DNA of 64,000 nt from Notospermus geniculatus (Eukaryota > Nemertea > Pilidiophora > Heteronemertea > Lineidae): positions 62,001-126,000 of the forward strand of contig NMRB01001638.1 in the NCBI GenBank assembly GCA_002633025.1, written 5' to 3'. A model generated the notes under the pieces. That model was given only the letters and a program-made list of their open reading frames with translations, did no database searches and was not told the DNA's origin. Made by a program: the position numbers and the translations under genes. Of the stretch, positions 48,311-60,508 are shown piece after piece; position 1 is the first letter of the stretch; each line of letters begins with the position of its first letter.

Positions 48311-50356
48311 CTGACTCTTTTCGAAGCGCTGTTCCCCAAATTTCGCTTCTTCGTGAAGTAAAACTCGACCTGGACCTAGATGATGTAACATGTCATCTCT
48401 TGGCACATCTCCAACACACGCGAAAATATCACACCACGAGAAAATTCCAATATAAAAAGAATTTGTATTCAGGCCTGGAGGTTTTGGATGAACTTAATTG
48501 ATGGTAGCAAAATGTGTGATAGGACATTCATGGGATTATCATAAGATACTTATGACGGTGTCCATGAGTGGTGTTTATTTCTGGACCCGTTTGTTCTCTC
48601 AGATAACATGAATATTTCGGCTCGGCCTCGTGAATGGTGTCCCTGAGAGAGGTGACAGGACAGGTTAAAGGAGACTTCAGGTCAACTACAACCTTTCCCA
48701 TCACCGCGGATAGCGTCCCGACGACGTCCAGGAGAGGGGTTGATACCCGAGTACAGTATATTCCGCAATACCGGCTGGAACTGGCAGCATTTTTTCGTTT
48801 TAAAAAGCTGCACAACGACATCGACGTAGACGAATCCTTGCCGTCCTAAAATCCCAGTAGTGCAAATCTGATGGCAGAAAGTGATGACATATTGTCCAGT
48901 TTATGACCAAAACTCGACTAGGCCTACTTCTTTCGAAAGTGAAATGGTCCCACCACTAAACGTTGACGTAACACTATTCCTGCTGAGGTGCGAACCCCTA
49001 TCTATCGCCGGATGAAGGATATTACACAACCATCTGGTTGCTCTCCCCCCTCCATCACTTGTGAAGAGTTTCCTGATCTAAACCTCATAATTACCAGAAT
49101 GAGAACAAAATGGTTAATTCCCAGCACCAAATATTACAAGGAGAGTTACCCGGCGGGTCCACATTTTCTTTGAAAAATGAAAGAAAGTGATAGTTTATAG
49201 GCCTATTAGGTGCATCTGGGAAGATCTAACCTTATAAAGGGGGACACGACGCGGCTGGACATCCAGTGAATCTGTAGTCCAAGATAAGTCCGAAACTGAC
49301 CAGAGATAACTTAGGAGGATACGGAAACGAATCATGTAACACAACACGAGAAATCACGAAAAACACTCACCAGAAATATCTTAACCTCTATGAAAATCTG
49401 ATTTGATATGAGTCCACGGTGAAGAGAATATGATTATGAACAGGTCTAATAGACTTGCTAGGCCTATACGTACATGGACTGACGTAGGCTTCATGATGCG
49501 TTCAATATATTGATCCAAAAACTGTAATCGAGCGCGCTTTTCACAGAACATTGTAACACCTGTGACGGACCGGACACAACGCGCATGCGCGACGGCTGAT
49601 TCGTCCGGTCAAATGTATAGGCACAGCATTCGATTTCAACCTAAGTTTGTCCTCTCATCACCTGTATATATTTGTCAATTTCAGCTGAAATGTACAAGTG
49701 CAGACATCGAGGAAAGCTGTTACTGGTACTTGTTGTTTTCATGTGTTGAAAAAGAGGGAAACTTGTAAAACTAATCTATCCGATCATGATTAACATTGGG
49801 AAGGAAATAAAAGACTCAGCATCTGCGCCATGGCCGTATCTAATTCGCCATACCACATGATTGTTCAAACAACAAAGGTTTGTAGATGTATAGCCTTGAG
49901 CTTTTCAAAAATATTCGAATATTTGATCGAGGTTCCCAGTTTTCAAATCAGTTGACGGCGGCAGGTGTATAGGCCTTCCTAGGCGCCAGGCATGGGCCCA
50001 GAGTCGTAGAAGCAAATGATAGTCGTCACCCTGGCTGATAGTCAAGCCAGGTCATTTTACGTCCATCTGGGGGGAGCCACTGTGCTCCTCTGAGATGGAT
50101 TATCTTCATTTTGGTTCCCGAAGCCACCGCTCAAAATCATCGCCGTTTTTTAGACCGTTGAGAACGAAATTTTACGGGAAAATGGACTCCTATAATGACG
50201 TCACCAATAAAATGACAGCCAGAGCCGAAGCCTTCTAGCCCTAGCGGCGGCTTCAGGAACCAAAATGGATTATCATGTCACACCGAATCACAGCCCTTTA
50301 CAAAGGTTTAGTGATGCGGACGCTCGTTCCTTGGATAAGATTCTATCTTTCACACG

Positions 50357-51439
50357 AGGTGGCCACTTGCACTTGAATGTGGATATTACGTGTAGTCGGA
50401 GATGTATCAAACTGTACTACTACCCGATGAAACAATATTCTCCAACATCGCTCTCAGTGACCGTCGACTCGGCAAGCCGATAGTATGTAGTTACCGCTGA
50501 CAACGAACGATGAGGAGCTGAATGGGCCTGAAAAAGTCGTGACCAAAAAATCCTTCTGTGGCTACTGCTGCCTGCGATATTCTACGTCAACGACTAATGC
50601 CCGGTTGTTCAGCCTTGGCTTAAGCCAGAATTGGGTCGATCCCGACATAAGCGTGGCTTAAGCCAGACTTATATTTCACAGCGCGTTGCGCAGGTTGGGC
50701 TTCAAACACAAGCCAAGCTTAAGCCTTTCTTATAATAAACCTGGCTGTGGGGTGGTTATAAGCGCGACTTACAATGGTATAGGCCTATTCACTGTATGCC
50801 CTGACTTTGTTGATGACAGAAGCATTGGTTCAGCTCACGTAAGCCACACCTGAGCAACCGGGCAGACATCATCGAGCAAATTGTACAGGAAAGCATTGGG
50901 AAGGAGGGTAATAAGCCAGGCTTCGGTAATCCCGAGTTTAATTCAGGCTGTGCAATGAACTCGGAATTGATTAAGCTGTTCTTATGACCAGACATAAGCG
51001 CGACTTACNATTGCGAAATAACTCATTTTGTGCAAACAAACATCACTTAAATAAAAAATTATAAGGGAACTATTTCTAGTCTGCGCAAAGCTACAAAACC
51101 GCATCACTTCACCTGTTCACCGACCATATGGTGGTCGAACTTAATCCGCTATATACGGACGAGGTGCTTATAATGGCTGCCCGAAGGTTGCCGAAAGCTT
51201 CCGAGTCGAAGACGATTGCAGGCTAGGTGTCCACTTGAATGTGGATATTACGTGTAGTCGGAGATGTCATCAAATTGTACTATACTACCCGATGAAACTA
51301 CTCTCCAACAGCTCTCAGTGACGACTCAGCAAGACGGTCCGCCGACAGCGAGCGATGAGGAGCTGAATGAGCCTGAAAAAGTCGTGACCAAAAAATCCTT
51401 CTGTGGCTACTGCTGCCTGCGATATTCTACGTCAACGAC
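50357..51439. repeat. Direct repeat pair with MITE in one copy
   Basis: 50357-50597 and 51229-51439 are homologous (about 210-240 bases). The first is interrupted right after GTCAACGACTA by the 34181-type MITE, which runs to the N at 51009. The second continues uninterrupted and therefore represents the empty site. Confidence 0.8.
50597..51008. mobile_element. MITE (TGCCCGGTTGTTCAG), copy 2, cut by single N
   Basis: This is nearly identical to 34181-34590, including the internal segments GTCGATCCCGACATAAGCG and GCAATGAACTCGGAATTGAT. Its right end is missing at the N, probably an assembly junction. Confidence 0.85.
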
Positions 51440-51461
51440 TATGGCGACCGAAACATGTTAA
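51264..51461 (+). CDS. Short open frame, unknown, 65 codons
   Basis: The ATG frame contains LPDET, SDEELNEPEKVV and the Cys-rich KKSFCGYCCLRYSTST, and ends ATETC. The related copy at 50357-50597 keeps the EELNxPEKVVTKKSFCGYCCLRY stretch, but its frame breaks upstream and a MITE follows. No family was recognised. It may be a duplicated 5' exon fragment or chance. Confidence 0.25.
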   Translation: MSSNCTILPDETTLQQLSVTTQQDGPPTASDEELNEPEKVVTKKSFCGYCCLRYSTSTTMATETC

Positions 51462-52582
51462 AGGAAAAAGATAACACGCAAACGGAAGTGTTTACGTCTA
51501 GTGCGTAATCACATACAAATGTAATGGTTTTCAGATTGCAGACAATAAAATATAAAAAGTAGGAAAATATTGTCATTTCATTGTCTGTCCCATCTGCCGG
51601 TAAATCCGGACAAGTGGCCAATCAATAGCGATAACGCAAGAGAACTAATCAGCATATGTAATGCATTCATGGACGGGATTAACCAATGAAAGCGAAGTAA
51701 GCTGTGTGATATCTGATGACGTAGGAGAGTGAACCGCGGCATCCAGTTTCTCAGGACAGACCCGCGACAATTCTTTTCAATTCCAAGCAAAAGTGTGCTT
51801 TGTGTACTTATTGTCCTCAAATATCGCAGGTTTTTAATGAAAGAGAGAGATTCCTATTCAACAGCAGTTACAAAGCATAGACAGATGCCATGTTGCTTGA
51901 CTTCGTGGTCAGGACGAGACCAACGCCCTTTCCAGGCACGCGATGAACAAACAGAATACGGACAATAACAATAAGTAGGCCTGTGCTTTGTTACCATGTT
52001 TACATTGCTGCGGCAAAAGCAAAGAGATGGTGTATGGGGATTTTGGTCGGGACACCTACGCTTTTACATTGTATTCGATCCGAGGGTGTTTTGATGACAG
52101 ACCGACAGGTGGCTACAGAGGTCACCGTTTGTGGGGACATGTACCGCAAATCTTCGCCACTCTGTGCCAGCCCCTCTTCAACAGGACAGAACCAATGCCG
52201 TCCTTTGCCTTATCGAACTCACGTCCTCCTGCTGTCTGCAACCCAAACTATGCAAGTCAAGCTTTGTTCTTCTGAACCGAAATTATAGTTCTTGTTTGAG
52301 CCGTGGGTGGCGCTGTCCTTGATGTCGTTAGAGGTGGAACAAATGCATTGAAGTCCACCCCATCAATGAACGCTGTTTAGTTATTGATTAAAAATAAGTT
52401 TTGTTGAGTGTTTTAATTATATTGGTACAGATGTTGGTAAAGAACTTATAAAAACCATGGTTATGGGTTTAGCTAGTACAACCCTCTTCATCAAACACAA
52501 AATCTGTCGCCACCACGCGCTGGCGACGCTGAACAAACTTCTTGGCCTGTGGTCGTATTTCAACGGAGGTATGAATAGCGAG

Positions 52583-52638
52583 GTTTCGCAAATCTGACGA
52601 AACACGAAGTACGAAATACGAAATTGGACTTCATTTCC
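52583..52638. mobile_element. Solo end of the GTTTCGCAAATCTGACGAA element
   Basis: This matches the terminal repeat of the elements at 54188 and 55834, without a partner end nearby. Confidence 0.7.
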
Positions 52639-53427
52639 AGGACCTAATGGCCCGTTTATAGTGCCTACACCGACTAATTAATGCAAGGGAACATGGGCGT
52701 GGTGCAGTAGGCCTAGGCCGAGAACGTCGGAGCCCGCTGGTTCAACACCCGCAGAGCGGGCGGCTAATTCGTTATCTCGGGATCAATGAGCGCAGAATAA
52801 GCTCCGAGCTGCCAAACTGCGAAATATTTCTGATGACATACCCTGTCATCTACGTGAATCGCCAAACTTGGTGACTGCCAAACAGGCCCTAAATTTACGC
52901 GAAATAGGTGTGAACTTACCAGCTGTCTCAATGGATCTTGTTTGATGGACGACACGACAGGCGTCCGCTATGATGGACGAGCATCACACGATGCAGTCCT
53001 GGCCGCGAGCAGTGATAAATCTGAGCCCTGTACAATATGGTTAAGAAGTATTGATTTGTGCATAACGTGGACACAGATAGGGCCTACGTGATTCTATACT
53101 GATGGCATATAGCTTATGAATAACTTAATTAATCGTCGAGTTATGGGTTATTGGCAGATCCGAAGGGATCGAAGCGACCCAGTAGGGCGCAAGGACAATT
53201 TTCTCCGGTTATTTTTGGATGTGAAAGCCATTTTTTTGTATGAAAAAATGCGGCACAGAGGTCGATCCTTGTGTATAATCCCATGCTATTTCTGTGGTCA
53301 TTGTCCGGATTGCGACATGAAATTAAGACCAGTGTGGCCTTTATTTCATACTGCGCCTACAAGATCCCGTGCGCTTGCCACACCGAAGACAACCCCTCTA
53401 TCAGGTTCAGGCGATGTTCGACTCTTA

Positions 53428-53473
53428 AGCCCAGTTCACACTGCCACGATTCCGACCACGATGCCTCTACGAA
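53428..53473. mobile_element. Start of AGCCCAGTTCACACTGCC MITE, cut by gap
   Basis: The first 46 bases match 55478 onward exactly. The element is flanked on the left by TTA and runs into the assembly gap. Confidence 0.85.
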
Positions 53474-53785
53474 NNNNNNNNNNNNNNNNNNNNNNNNNNN
53501 NNNNNNNNNNNNNNNNNNNNNNNNNNNNNNNNNNNNNNNNNNNNNNNNNNNNNNNNNNNNNNNNNNNNNNNNNNNNNNNNNNNNNNNNNNNNNNNNNNNN
53601 NNNNNNNNNNNNNNNNNNNNNNNNNNNNNNNNNNNNNNNNNNNNNNNNNNNNNNNNNNNNNNNNNNNNNNNNNNNNNNNNNNNNNNNNNNNNNNNNNNNN
53701 NNNNNNNNNNNNNNNNNNNNNNNNNNNNNNNNNNNNNNNNNNNNNNNNNNNNNNNNNNNNNNNNNNNNNNNNNNNNNNNNNNNNN
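53474..53785. other. Assembly gap, 312 Ns
   Basis: The run of N separates two near-identical blocks (53150-53427 and 53787-54057). Long open frames reported across it are artefacts. Confidence 1.
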
Positions 53786-54187
53786 CAGGCCCGAAGGGAT
53801 CGAAGCGACCCAGTAGGGCGCAAGGACAATTTTTTCCGGTTATTTTGGGGTGTGAAAGCCATTTTTTGTATGAAAAAATGCGACACAGAGGTCGATCCTT
53901 GTGTATAATCCCATGCTATTTCTGTGGTCATTGTCCGGATTGCGACATGAAATTAAGACCAGTGTGGCCTTTATTTCATACTGCGCCTACAAGATCCCGT
54001 GCGCCTGCCACACCGAAGACAACCCCTCTATCAGGTTCAGGCGATGTTCGACTCTTATTGACAGCGTTATCTGGTTTCCTCCTACATAACTTACCGAATC
54101 GACGAAATTGTCCTGTACTCCGTGTGTAACCCCGCTGACCGCCTCCACCATTTAGAGGCTGGTTCTCTTACAATGTATATTAGTTAA

Positions 54188-54480
54188 GTTTCGCAAATCT
54201 GACGAAGTATACGAAGTACGAAATACGAAATTGGACTTCATTTCCATGACAGGAGATGGTTGGTACCACAAATAACACCTGCTGCACTTTCAGCGTATGA
54301 CGTTAGACCCCGATAGAGTTACGGTGTACATGTATATTAAACTTTGAAGTGTTCTCTTGGTCTTAATGATATGCTAAAAAACGCACTGGCAGCAGGGACA
54401 TTTGTGGTACCAATGGAGATGGCCGGAAATGAAGTTGAATTTCGTATTTCATACTTCGGGTTTCGTCAGATTTGCGAAAC
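54188..54480. mobile_element. Inverted-repeat element (GTTTCGCAAATCTGACGAA), copy 1
   Basis: The left end, about 55 bases and rich in ACGAAGTACGAAATACGAAA, pairs with the right end ending TTCGTCAGATTTGCGAAAC. The centre is 180 bases and non-coding. Confidence 0.8.
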
Positions 54481-55477
54481 CAGGCTATACCTTTTTGGTA
54501 CGTACGTACGGCTAAAGGTGTAGCTTTAATTCAGAAGACAGAGACAAACCAATTGGGCGGCGCAGAGTTAATGAACGAGGAATGCGTTATGATGACAATG
54601 TCAACACAGAGAGATAACGAGAAGTGTATTGACCTCTGAATATTACTTAAAATAGACGGACACCGTGACCATCTCATGGAATCCAGCTCAACAAAAAGGA
54701 AATCGTCAACTTCCCCGTCCTATCTTAGGACACGTTTACGAATTCTTAGCCTACCTTTCACATTTCAGCCGAAAATTCCACGATTACTGGGCACTATTGC
54801 TGGTGTAAATAGCAAATCACCCTCCCAGCTGATGCTTGGCCGGGATCCTTGGGCGCGGCGAATCACTCACACATCAACGTGGTACTAGAAGGTCCCGTAT
54901 CAACGGTCAAGAAGGCAAAAACAGAAAACATGCGAAGTGACACCACAGGCTACCCTAGGCCCTACATAAAGCAACGAACTTACAAAAAAACCATTAGATT
55001 TATGATAATGTCCTTGTTCGCCTAGGCCTCGGGTCGTAATAATCGACCCGATTAGTGGTAATATGTCCAGGTGCACCGCGTCTGCATAGCCTTCTCAAAA
55101 CTTTGTAGGCCTATACTGAATATTTCTAAGCTCACTAAGCCCTTAAGTAGGCCTTTTATTGTCGATGATCAACCACTGTATAAGTTCTGTGCTTTTTCCA
55201 AATGAATCCTTTGTTTTATAAGTGGCTATAAGTCATAAGGATTGGACTGGTCTCTTCTTGTCTCCTGCTAACAACTAGCCAACGGTCTGACGAGGTTCAA
55301 TCGACCATTTGTTCGCACAACGGGTGGTACGACCGCAGAGACAAGACTGCCAGGGATGAGGCTAGACTGCCCTGCCCGGTGTGACAGGAATCAGCGTCCT
55401 TGGAATGGATGCAAGTCCGCCAAACAATAACCAGCTAATGGAGTTTGACCATTTTTNTGGCAGTGTGAACTGGGCTA

Positions 55478-55693
55478 AGCCCAGTTCACACTGCCACGAT
55501 TCCGACCACGATGCCTCTACGAAATGCTTTCGTGGTGTTCCTATAGGCTTCGTGATGCCTTCCTACAGACTTCTTGTTTTTCGTGATAATCCGCACCCAT
55601 TGTAACACTAAGGCCACGATCCCTCTACGAAAATATTTCAGAGGATTCGTAGAGAGGCCTCGTGGTCGGAATCGTGGCAGTGTGAACTGGGCT
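55478..55693. mobile_element. Hairpin MITE, TTA target duplication
   Basis: The ends AGCCCAGTTCACACTGCC and GGCAGTGTGAACTGGGCT are complementary, and the arms extend through CACGATTCCGACCACGA. TTA follows the right end here and precedes the left end at 53428. The unoccupied sequence at 54055-54057 has a single TTA. A 3-base TTA duplication is typical of PIF/Harbinger-type MITEs. Confidence 0.85.
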
Positions 55694-55833
55694 TTATTGA
55701 CAGCGTTATCTGATTTCCTCCTACATAACTTACCGAATCGACGAAATTGTCCTGTACTCCGTGTGTAACCCCGCTGACCCGCCTCCACCATTCAGAGGCT
55801 GGTTCTCTTACAATGTTCATGTATATTAGTGAA

Positions 55834-56469
55834 GTTTCGCAAAGCTGACGAAGTACGAAGTACGAAATACGAAATTGGACTTCATTTCAATGACAGGAGA
55901 TGGTTGGTACCACAAATAACACCTGCTGCACTTTCAGCACGAATGTCCCGAATGTATTTATGAATCAAGTACGGATCATTCACGAATCGGCCACGAATAT
56001 TCGTAAGTGAGCCGTACCTTATTCGTACAATTCTTACATGATTCTTTGAATTTGTATTTCGTAGTTGAATTTGTGTCGTGGAATTCGTGAACGCTCCCAC
56101 GAAAGTTTTTGACGAACAGAAACTCACGCGAACAGTACGAATGTTCAGGAATCAACTAAGAATCACTTAGGAACTGCAAGAATCGTTTGAGAATTATCTG
56201 CGAACCCGACAACTTTCAGATTCGGGGCGATTCGGGACATTCGTAGCGTCAGTGAAAGCCAGGCATATGACGTTAGACCCCGATAGAGTTACGGTGTATA
56301 TTAAACTTTGAAATGTTCCATAACTCTCTTGGTCTTACATATGCTAAAAGACGCACTGGCAGCAGGGACATTTGTGGTACCAACCATCTCCAGAAATACA
56401 TTAGGTCATGGCCGGAAATGAAGTTGAATTTCGTATTTCATACTTCGGGTTCCGTCAGATTTGCGAAAC
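55834..56469. mobile_element. Inverted-repeat element, copy 2, with nested insertion
   Basis: Its ends are the same as at 54188-54480. The centre is interrupted at 55939 by about 328 bases that match the right half of the 5952-6900 element. Confidence 0.8.
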
Positions 56470-57540
56470 CAGCTATACCTTTTTGGTACGTACGGCTAAA
56501 GGTGTAGCTTTAATTCAGAAGACAGAGACAAACCAATTGGGCGGCGCAGAGTTAATGAACGAGGAATGCGTTATGATGACAATGTAAACACAGAGAGATA
56601 AGTGTATTGACCTCTGAATATTACTTAAAATAGACGGACACCGTGACAATCTTATGGAATCCAGCTCAACAAAACGAAAATCGTCAACTTCCCCGTCCTA
56701 TCCTAGGACACGTTTACGAATTCTTAGCCTACCTTTCACATTTCAGCCGAAAATTCCACGATTACTGGGCACTATTGCTGGTGTAAATAGCAAATCACCA
56801 TCCCAGCTGATGCTTGGCCGGGATCCTTGGGCGCGGCGAATCACTCACACATCAACGTGGTACTACATGTAGAGGTCCCGTATCAACGGTCAAGAAGGCA
56901 AACATAGCCAAAACACTGCAAAGTGATACCACAGGCTACCTAGGCCCTACATAAAGTAACGAACTTACAAAAAAACCATTAGATTTATGATAATGTCCTT
57001 GTTCGCCTAGGCCTCGGGTCGTAATAATCGACCCGATTAGTTGTAATATGTCCAGGTGCACCGTGTCTGCATAGCCTTCTCAAAACTTCGTAGGCCTTAC
57101 TGAATATTTCTAAGCTCACTAAGCCCTTAGTAGGCCTTTTATTCTCGATGATCAACCACTGTATAAGTTCTGTGCTTTTTTCCAAATGAATCCTTTGTTT
57201 TATAAGTGGCTATAAGTCATAAGGATTGGACTGGTCTCTTCTTGTCTCCTGCTAACAACTAGCCAACGGTCTGACGAGGTTCAATCGACCATTTGTTCGC
57301 ACAACGGGTGGTACACGAGAGACAAGACTGACAGAGATGAGGCTAGACTGCCCGGTGTGACAGGAATCAGCGTTCTTGGTATGAATGCAAGTCCGCCAAA
57401 CAATAGCTAATGGAGTTTGACCATTTTTTACTGGAGTGACGCGTTTTTCTGTCGGACACTGATTTTCAGTTTCTGCTCATATGGGTAGGGGTAGTATTAG
57501 TATTAGGTCTTCAAGAACCTGCCATAAGGAATTATAAAAA

Positions 57541-59410
57541 GGGCTTCTGGACATGAGATGAGACGAGCGTAGTCAGAGGGCGGAGCGATGTCACAACCCT
57601 TGGTAGTCAAGATGCATGACTCTGTATCCGATATCAAAACTGAAATCAAATTAAATTGATTAAAAAATGGTGGAGGGGACGTTTTAAGCATGAACCCTAA
57701 ACATGCAACCCGTTCTCTTGTGAGGGCGAACCACTCTTGGAACGGGCATTAACCTTCCACGTTGTATTAGATTTCAATCCCACTCTCATGTCCACTGTAA
57801 GACATAACGTTCTTGGTTTGTATTGTGACAAATGAACAATTATTTTTGCATCTTCATCTTCATCGACAGAGCATGAATCNTTAGGTAGACCGACGACAGT
57901 TGCGCTGCATGCATTGACTCTTCGGTCATTTGCATACGGAAATTTTACACTCGGCAATTTCCGATTGTCGTCGGCGAGATCAACGCAGATTCAATGAATT
58001 CCCGTTGTGTTATGCAGATTGAGGGTGAGAGGTCAGACTATAATTACATTTCGACCAATGGGAGTATTTGTTATTGTTTACATTTAGCGAACTGAGAGAG
58101 CAGAGCACGTTTGTTGTATCCATTCACATAACAAAAGATTTTGTGTCCCTTTTTTGGCGAGTAACTTCTGATGTGAAGTGGAAAGAGGTAGTAATTGAGG
58201 TACAATAAGGAATCATAAAAGACACTGCTCTGGTGGATGAGAGACAATGCAACACGTGAAGTCGGGCAGGCCGCGCCGTATGGGATGACACCTAGGGCCG
58301 TATGCACCAACGAAGATTATCTTTAACTCAGGTTGAACCGCAGCTTTTCAATTGTTCAGGTTTGCCAGGGCATGATGTGACAATGGAAAAGTCTTGGCTC
58401 AACCTGAGTTCAAGATAATCTTCATTGGTGCATACGGGCCCTAGTGTTACCGAAGAGAATTTGGCCTACTTGACTCAAACTGCATGGCTGGTGCTAAAAT
58501 CCCAACACACCAACTAAATCCGCTAATAACTTAGACATTTGGCCGTGTCTCCGCCTTCATTGATAACTAAGAGGTGGAAAATGACTGCTGGGTGTGGATC
58601 ACCTCTCACACCACCCCAGATTAGTTGTGAAAGCCAATGAAAACACTACTATTGTCGTCTATTCAACTATCGACGGCCCAGTCTCGGGCTCGAGTTTAGG
58701 TTTCGGTTTTATCATAAGCGGACCTGTGACCTCATTTGCATACGGAAATTTTACACTCGGCAATTTCCGATTGTCGTCGGCGAGATCAACGCAGATTCAA
58801 TGAATTGCCGTTGTGTAATGCAGATTGAGGGTGAGAGGTCAGACTATAATTACATTTCGACCAATGGCAGTATTTGTTATTGTTTACATTTAGCGAACTA
58901 AGAGAAGAGAGCACGTTTGTTGTATCCATTCACATTAAACAAACGATTTTGTGTCCCTTTTTTGGCGAGTAACTTCTGATGTGAAGTGGAAAGAGGTAGT
59001 CATTGAGGTACAAGGAATCATAAAAGACACTGGGGATGGACCCACGCCGAAAACAGGCAGGAATGTCTCGAATGTATTTACTAGGTGTCATCCCATACGG
59101 CGCGGCCTGCCCGACATCATGTGCTGCATTAATTGTCTCTCATCCACCAGAGCAGTGTCTTTTATGATTCCTTGTACCTCAAAGACTACTTCTTTCCACT
59201 TCACGTGGAAGGTTAATGCCCGTTCCAAGAGTGGTTCGCCACTGACAAGAGAAACGGGTTGCATGTTTAGGGTTCATGCTTAAAACGTCCCCTCCACCCT
59301 TTTTTAATCAATTAAAAAATTTGATTTCAGTTTTGATATCGGATACAGGATCATGCATCTTGACTACCAAGGGTTGTGACATCGCTCCGCCCTCCGACTA
59401 CGCTCACACA
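57541..59410. mobile_element. Foldback-like element with long inverted arms
   Basis: 57555-57765 is the inverted counterpart of 59203-59405 (GGGTTGTGACATCGCTCCGCC on one side). 58166-58300 is the inverted counterpart of 59080-59203. Segments 57928-58200 and 58733-59000 are additional direct copies. A single N at 57880 falls in the first of these. No transposase frame is present, so it is either a non-autonomous foldback element or an element duplicated by haplotype joining. Confidence 0.65.
58293..58443. mobile_element. Hairpin MITE (AGGGCCGTATGCACCAA)
   Basis: The ends CTAGGGCCGTATGCACCAA and TTGGTGCATACGGGCCCTAG are complementary. Internal AAGATTATCTT and CTCAGGTTGA words also pair. It lies inside the 57541-59410 structure. 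Confidence 0.8.
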
Positions 59411-60508
59411 AACCCTTGACGAACTTTGCTGTGATGACTTGGCGACTTGGTAAACTACGCATGCTACTACGTGCATTGTAGTGTAATCATACATTCTCCA
59501 ACACTGGGGGCGAAAGGCTTAACCACATTATTGGAGAATGGTGTCGGTGGCGCTGGCTGTCGACAGAAAGTGGCAATACCGTGGTGCTTTAACACAGCGC
59601 ACACATGTGAGAGAAAAGTACCGGCTGAACGACCGGTCCTCCAGTATGACGACTGCTACTTGTATGGTGACTGTACTTACCATTACTACCTGGCAGATCA
59701 AAATGTCGAAAAAGACATTCTTTGGAAAAATCTCCAAAAATGGCCGAAAAATTGTCCAAAAATCACTGAGGGAACTGGGCGTCCTTGAAAATCACCAGAA
59801 CGGCCGTGAAAATAGTCCAAAAAACATTGATGTAAGACATTCGAAATGCGAGAAGGCATCCTTGAAAATGACCGCCGCGAATGAATAAAATGCGCGCGCA
59901 AAAAATTACCCAAGGACAATGCTCGAAAATGCAGAAGTTGCATCATCCTTGAAACCTCTTCAAAATAGCCAGAAAAATTTGGCCAAAATTAGAGGGTAGC
60001 AGATATCTGCGCCATCTGCCCAATCGAAACCTCAAAGACTAAAGGTCTGCTGCACGCACGGCAAACATGTAATACAATGTATGTAAGTTATGTTGTCATG
60101 GATCTGTGCAAAATTGCCAAAGTTTACTGCACTATTGCTCACACTGTTTAATGCATCTCACCATCCAAAGTCTACACCAGGGTCATGCACCCTGGGCATG
60201 ATTGTAATAAATTTCAAAGCTTGTAAATTGTGGATTTGACTCACCTGCAGAACGAAATGCGAAGGCGTCTTCTCCAAAATCAAATATTGGTTAGAAAATT
60301 TCTGCCACAAATTACCGGTACCGCAATATTCCACTGTGGATTCGAAAACATCAAGAAAATACCGATATCGTTGCGCAAAAATCACCGCAAGAAAAATGCA
60401 TTGTAAACTCATCAGTTTGAAACTGCAGTGAAATGAACTGCAAGAGTTCTCACATCCAGCAGTTTCAGAAAGGGTCTCACAGGATATTGTGCCCTCCGCC
60501 CCAGTCCT

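Larger units (their letters stand above)
47134..50356. other. Upstream of RASEF, no gene supported
   Basis: This interval holds the putative RASEF promoter side, a poly-C run near 47605, a minisatellite at 48195-48310 and short open frames (the longest 117 codons at 47869-48222) without recognisable domains or splice context. Confidence 0.5.
54055..57432. repeat. 1.4-1.7 kb direct duplication
   Basis: 54055-55456 and 55694-57432 are homologous throughout, starting TTATTGACAGCGTTATCT and ending at GAGTTTGACCATTTTT. The second is longer because of an inserted ATTCG-type fragment at 55939-56266. The first ends at the single N at 55457. The near-identity favours two haplotypes laid end to end, or a young tandem duplication. 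The 70-codon plus-strand frame present in both (54676 and 56654) has no recognised relative. Confidence 0.85.

Noticed and set aside
53116-54129. A 337-codon plus-strand frame.
   Set aside because: It reads through 312 Ns and two copies of a duplicated block; without the Ns no long frame remains.
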